A stretch of DNA of 64,000 nt from Bradyrhizobium sp. CER78. Its GTDB lineage: Bacteria > Pseudomonadota > Alphaproteobacteria > Rhizobiales > Xanthobacteraceae. The translations under genes and the position numbers were made by a program. The stretch spans positions 124,001-188,000 of the forward strand of contig NZ_JARVWP010000002.1 of NCBI RefSeq assembly GCF_029846235.1. Direction: 5' to 3'. Below are positions 63,912-64,000 of this stretch, in pieces. The notes below the pieces were generated by a model, which ran no database searches, was not told the origin of the DNA, and saw only the letters and a program-made list of their open reading frames with translations. Position 1 is the first letter of the stretch; each line of letters begins with the position of its first letter.

Positions 63912-63994
63912 GTAGGATGGGTGGAGCGAAGCGACACCCATCAAGCTGATCGCAAGGAGAGATGATGGGTTTCGCTGCGCTCTACCCATCCTAC
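63912..63994. repeat. Palindromic repeat near the right edge
   Basis: Arms starting GTAGGATGGGTGGAGCGAAG (63912) and ending CTCTACCCATCCTAC (63994) are near-perfect inverts of about 32 bases with a 19-base spacer. From memory a very common Bradyrhizobium intergenic element. The rest of 63775-64000 shows no gene. Confidence 0.85.
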
Positions 63995-64000
63995 GCACTG

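Overview
The window looks like a chromosomal segment of a Bradyrhizobium-like alphaproteobacterium (Nitrobacteraceae). It has high G+C, a purB/purC/purS/purQ/purL set of alphaproteobacterial type, liv-type ABC transporters, IalB-like and Bug-type exported proteins, and many intergenic palindromes of a kind I recall from Bradyrhizobium. The genus is an inference from memory of these families; no search was run. No rRNA, tRNA, CRISPR array, insertion sequence or prophage was seen.

Layout. 1-3.3 kb: end of a branched-chain amino acid ABC operon (livM end, livG, livF, binding protein). 3.4-9 kb: P1 peptidase, EF-hand protein, rpe, and a metallophosphoesterase coupled to a kinase-universal stress protein fusion. 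9-10.2 kb: a TetR gene with a 44-codon coupled leader ORF, a clear promoter/operator, and a small membrane protein. 10.4-14.7 kb: a three-gene ExbB/MotA-like proton-channel operon divergent from a NarX/NarL-type two-component system. 15-25.3 kb: purB, M20 hydrolase, agmatine-deiminase-like enzyme, cytochrome b561, murI, HpaI-type aldolase, cupin, stand-alone acyltransferase, rpsD, a ParE-type toxin-antitoxin pair and a threonine-aldolase-like enzyme. 25.3-30.5 kb: three serine hydrolases, macro-domain protein, grxD. 30.7-35.8 kb: egtB-egtD (ergothioneine), DUF4345, LtrA, bolA, DUF427, DUF1328. 35.9-49.2 kb: acyltransferase 3, GlsB-like protein, purL, thioesterase, large exported phosphatase-family protein, EamA transporter, TPR protein, IalB-like and Bug proteins, purQ, an exported protein, purS, purC. 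49.5-55.9 kb: DUF1476, LysR/PEP-mutase-like pair, then a cyanase-rhodanese-flavoprotein-OsmC operon facing a TetR gene. 56-57 kb: a low-G+C pair of unknown membrane and exported proteins. 57-64 kb: SDR, LysR/PACE efflux pair, an ABC binding protein preceded by a perfect FNR/FixK-type box, dihaem cytochrome c, a frameshifted glutathione S-transferase, and an MBL-fold hydrolase.

How genes work together. purC, purS, purQ and purL (with purB 20 kb away) cover middle steps of purine synthesis, but they are interleaved with exported-protein genes. GrxD and BolA are known partners in Fe-S/iron handling, and EgtB/EgtD make ergothioneine, so 30-35 kb has a thiol/iron redox flavour. The most promising less-described units are the ExbB-like channel operon at 10.4-12.4 kb, the cyanase/rhodanese/flavoprotein/OsmC operon at 51.8-55.0 kb, and the low-G+C pair at 56-56.9 kb.
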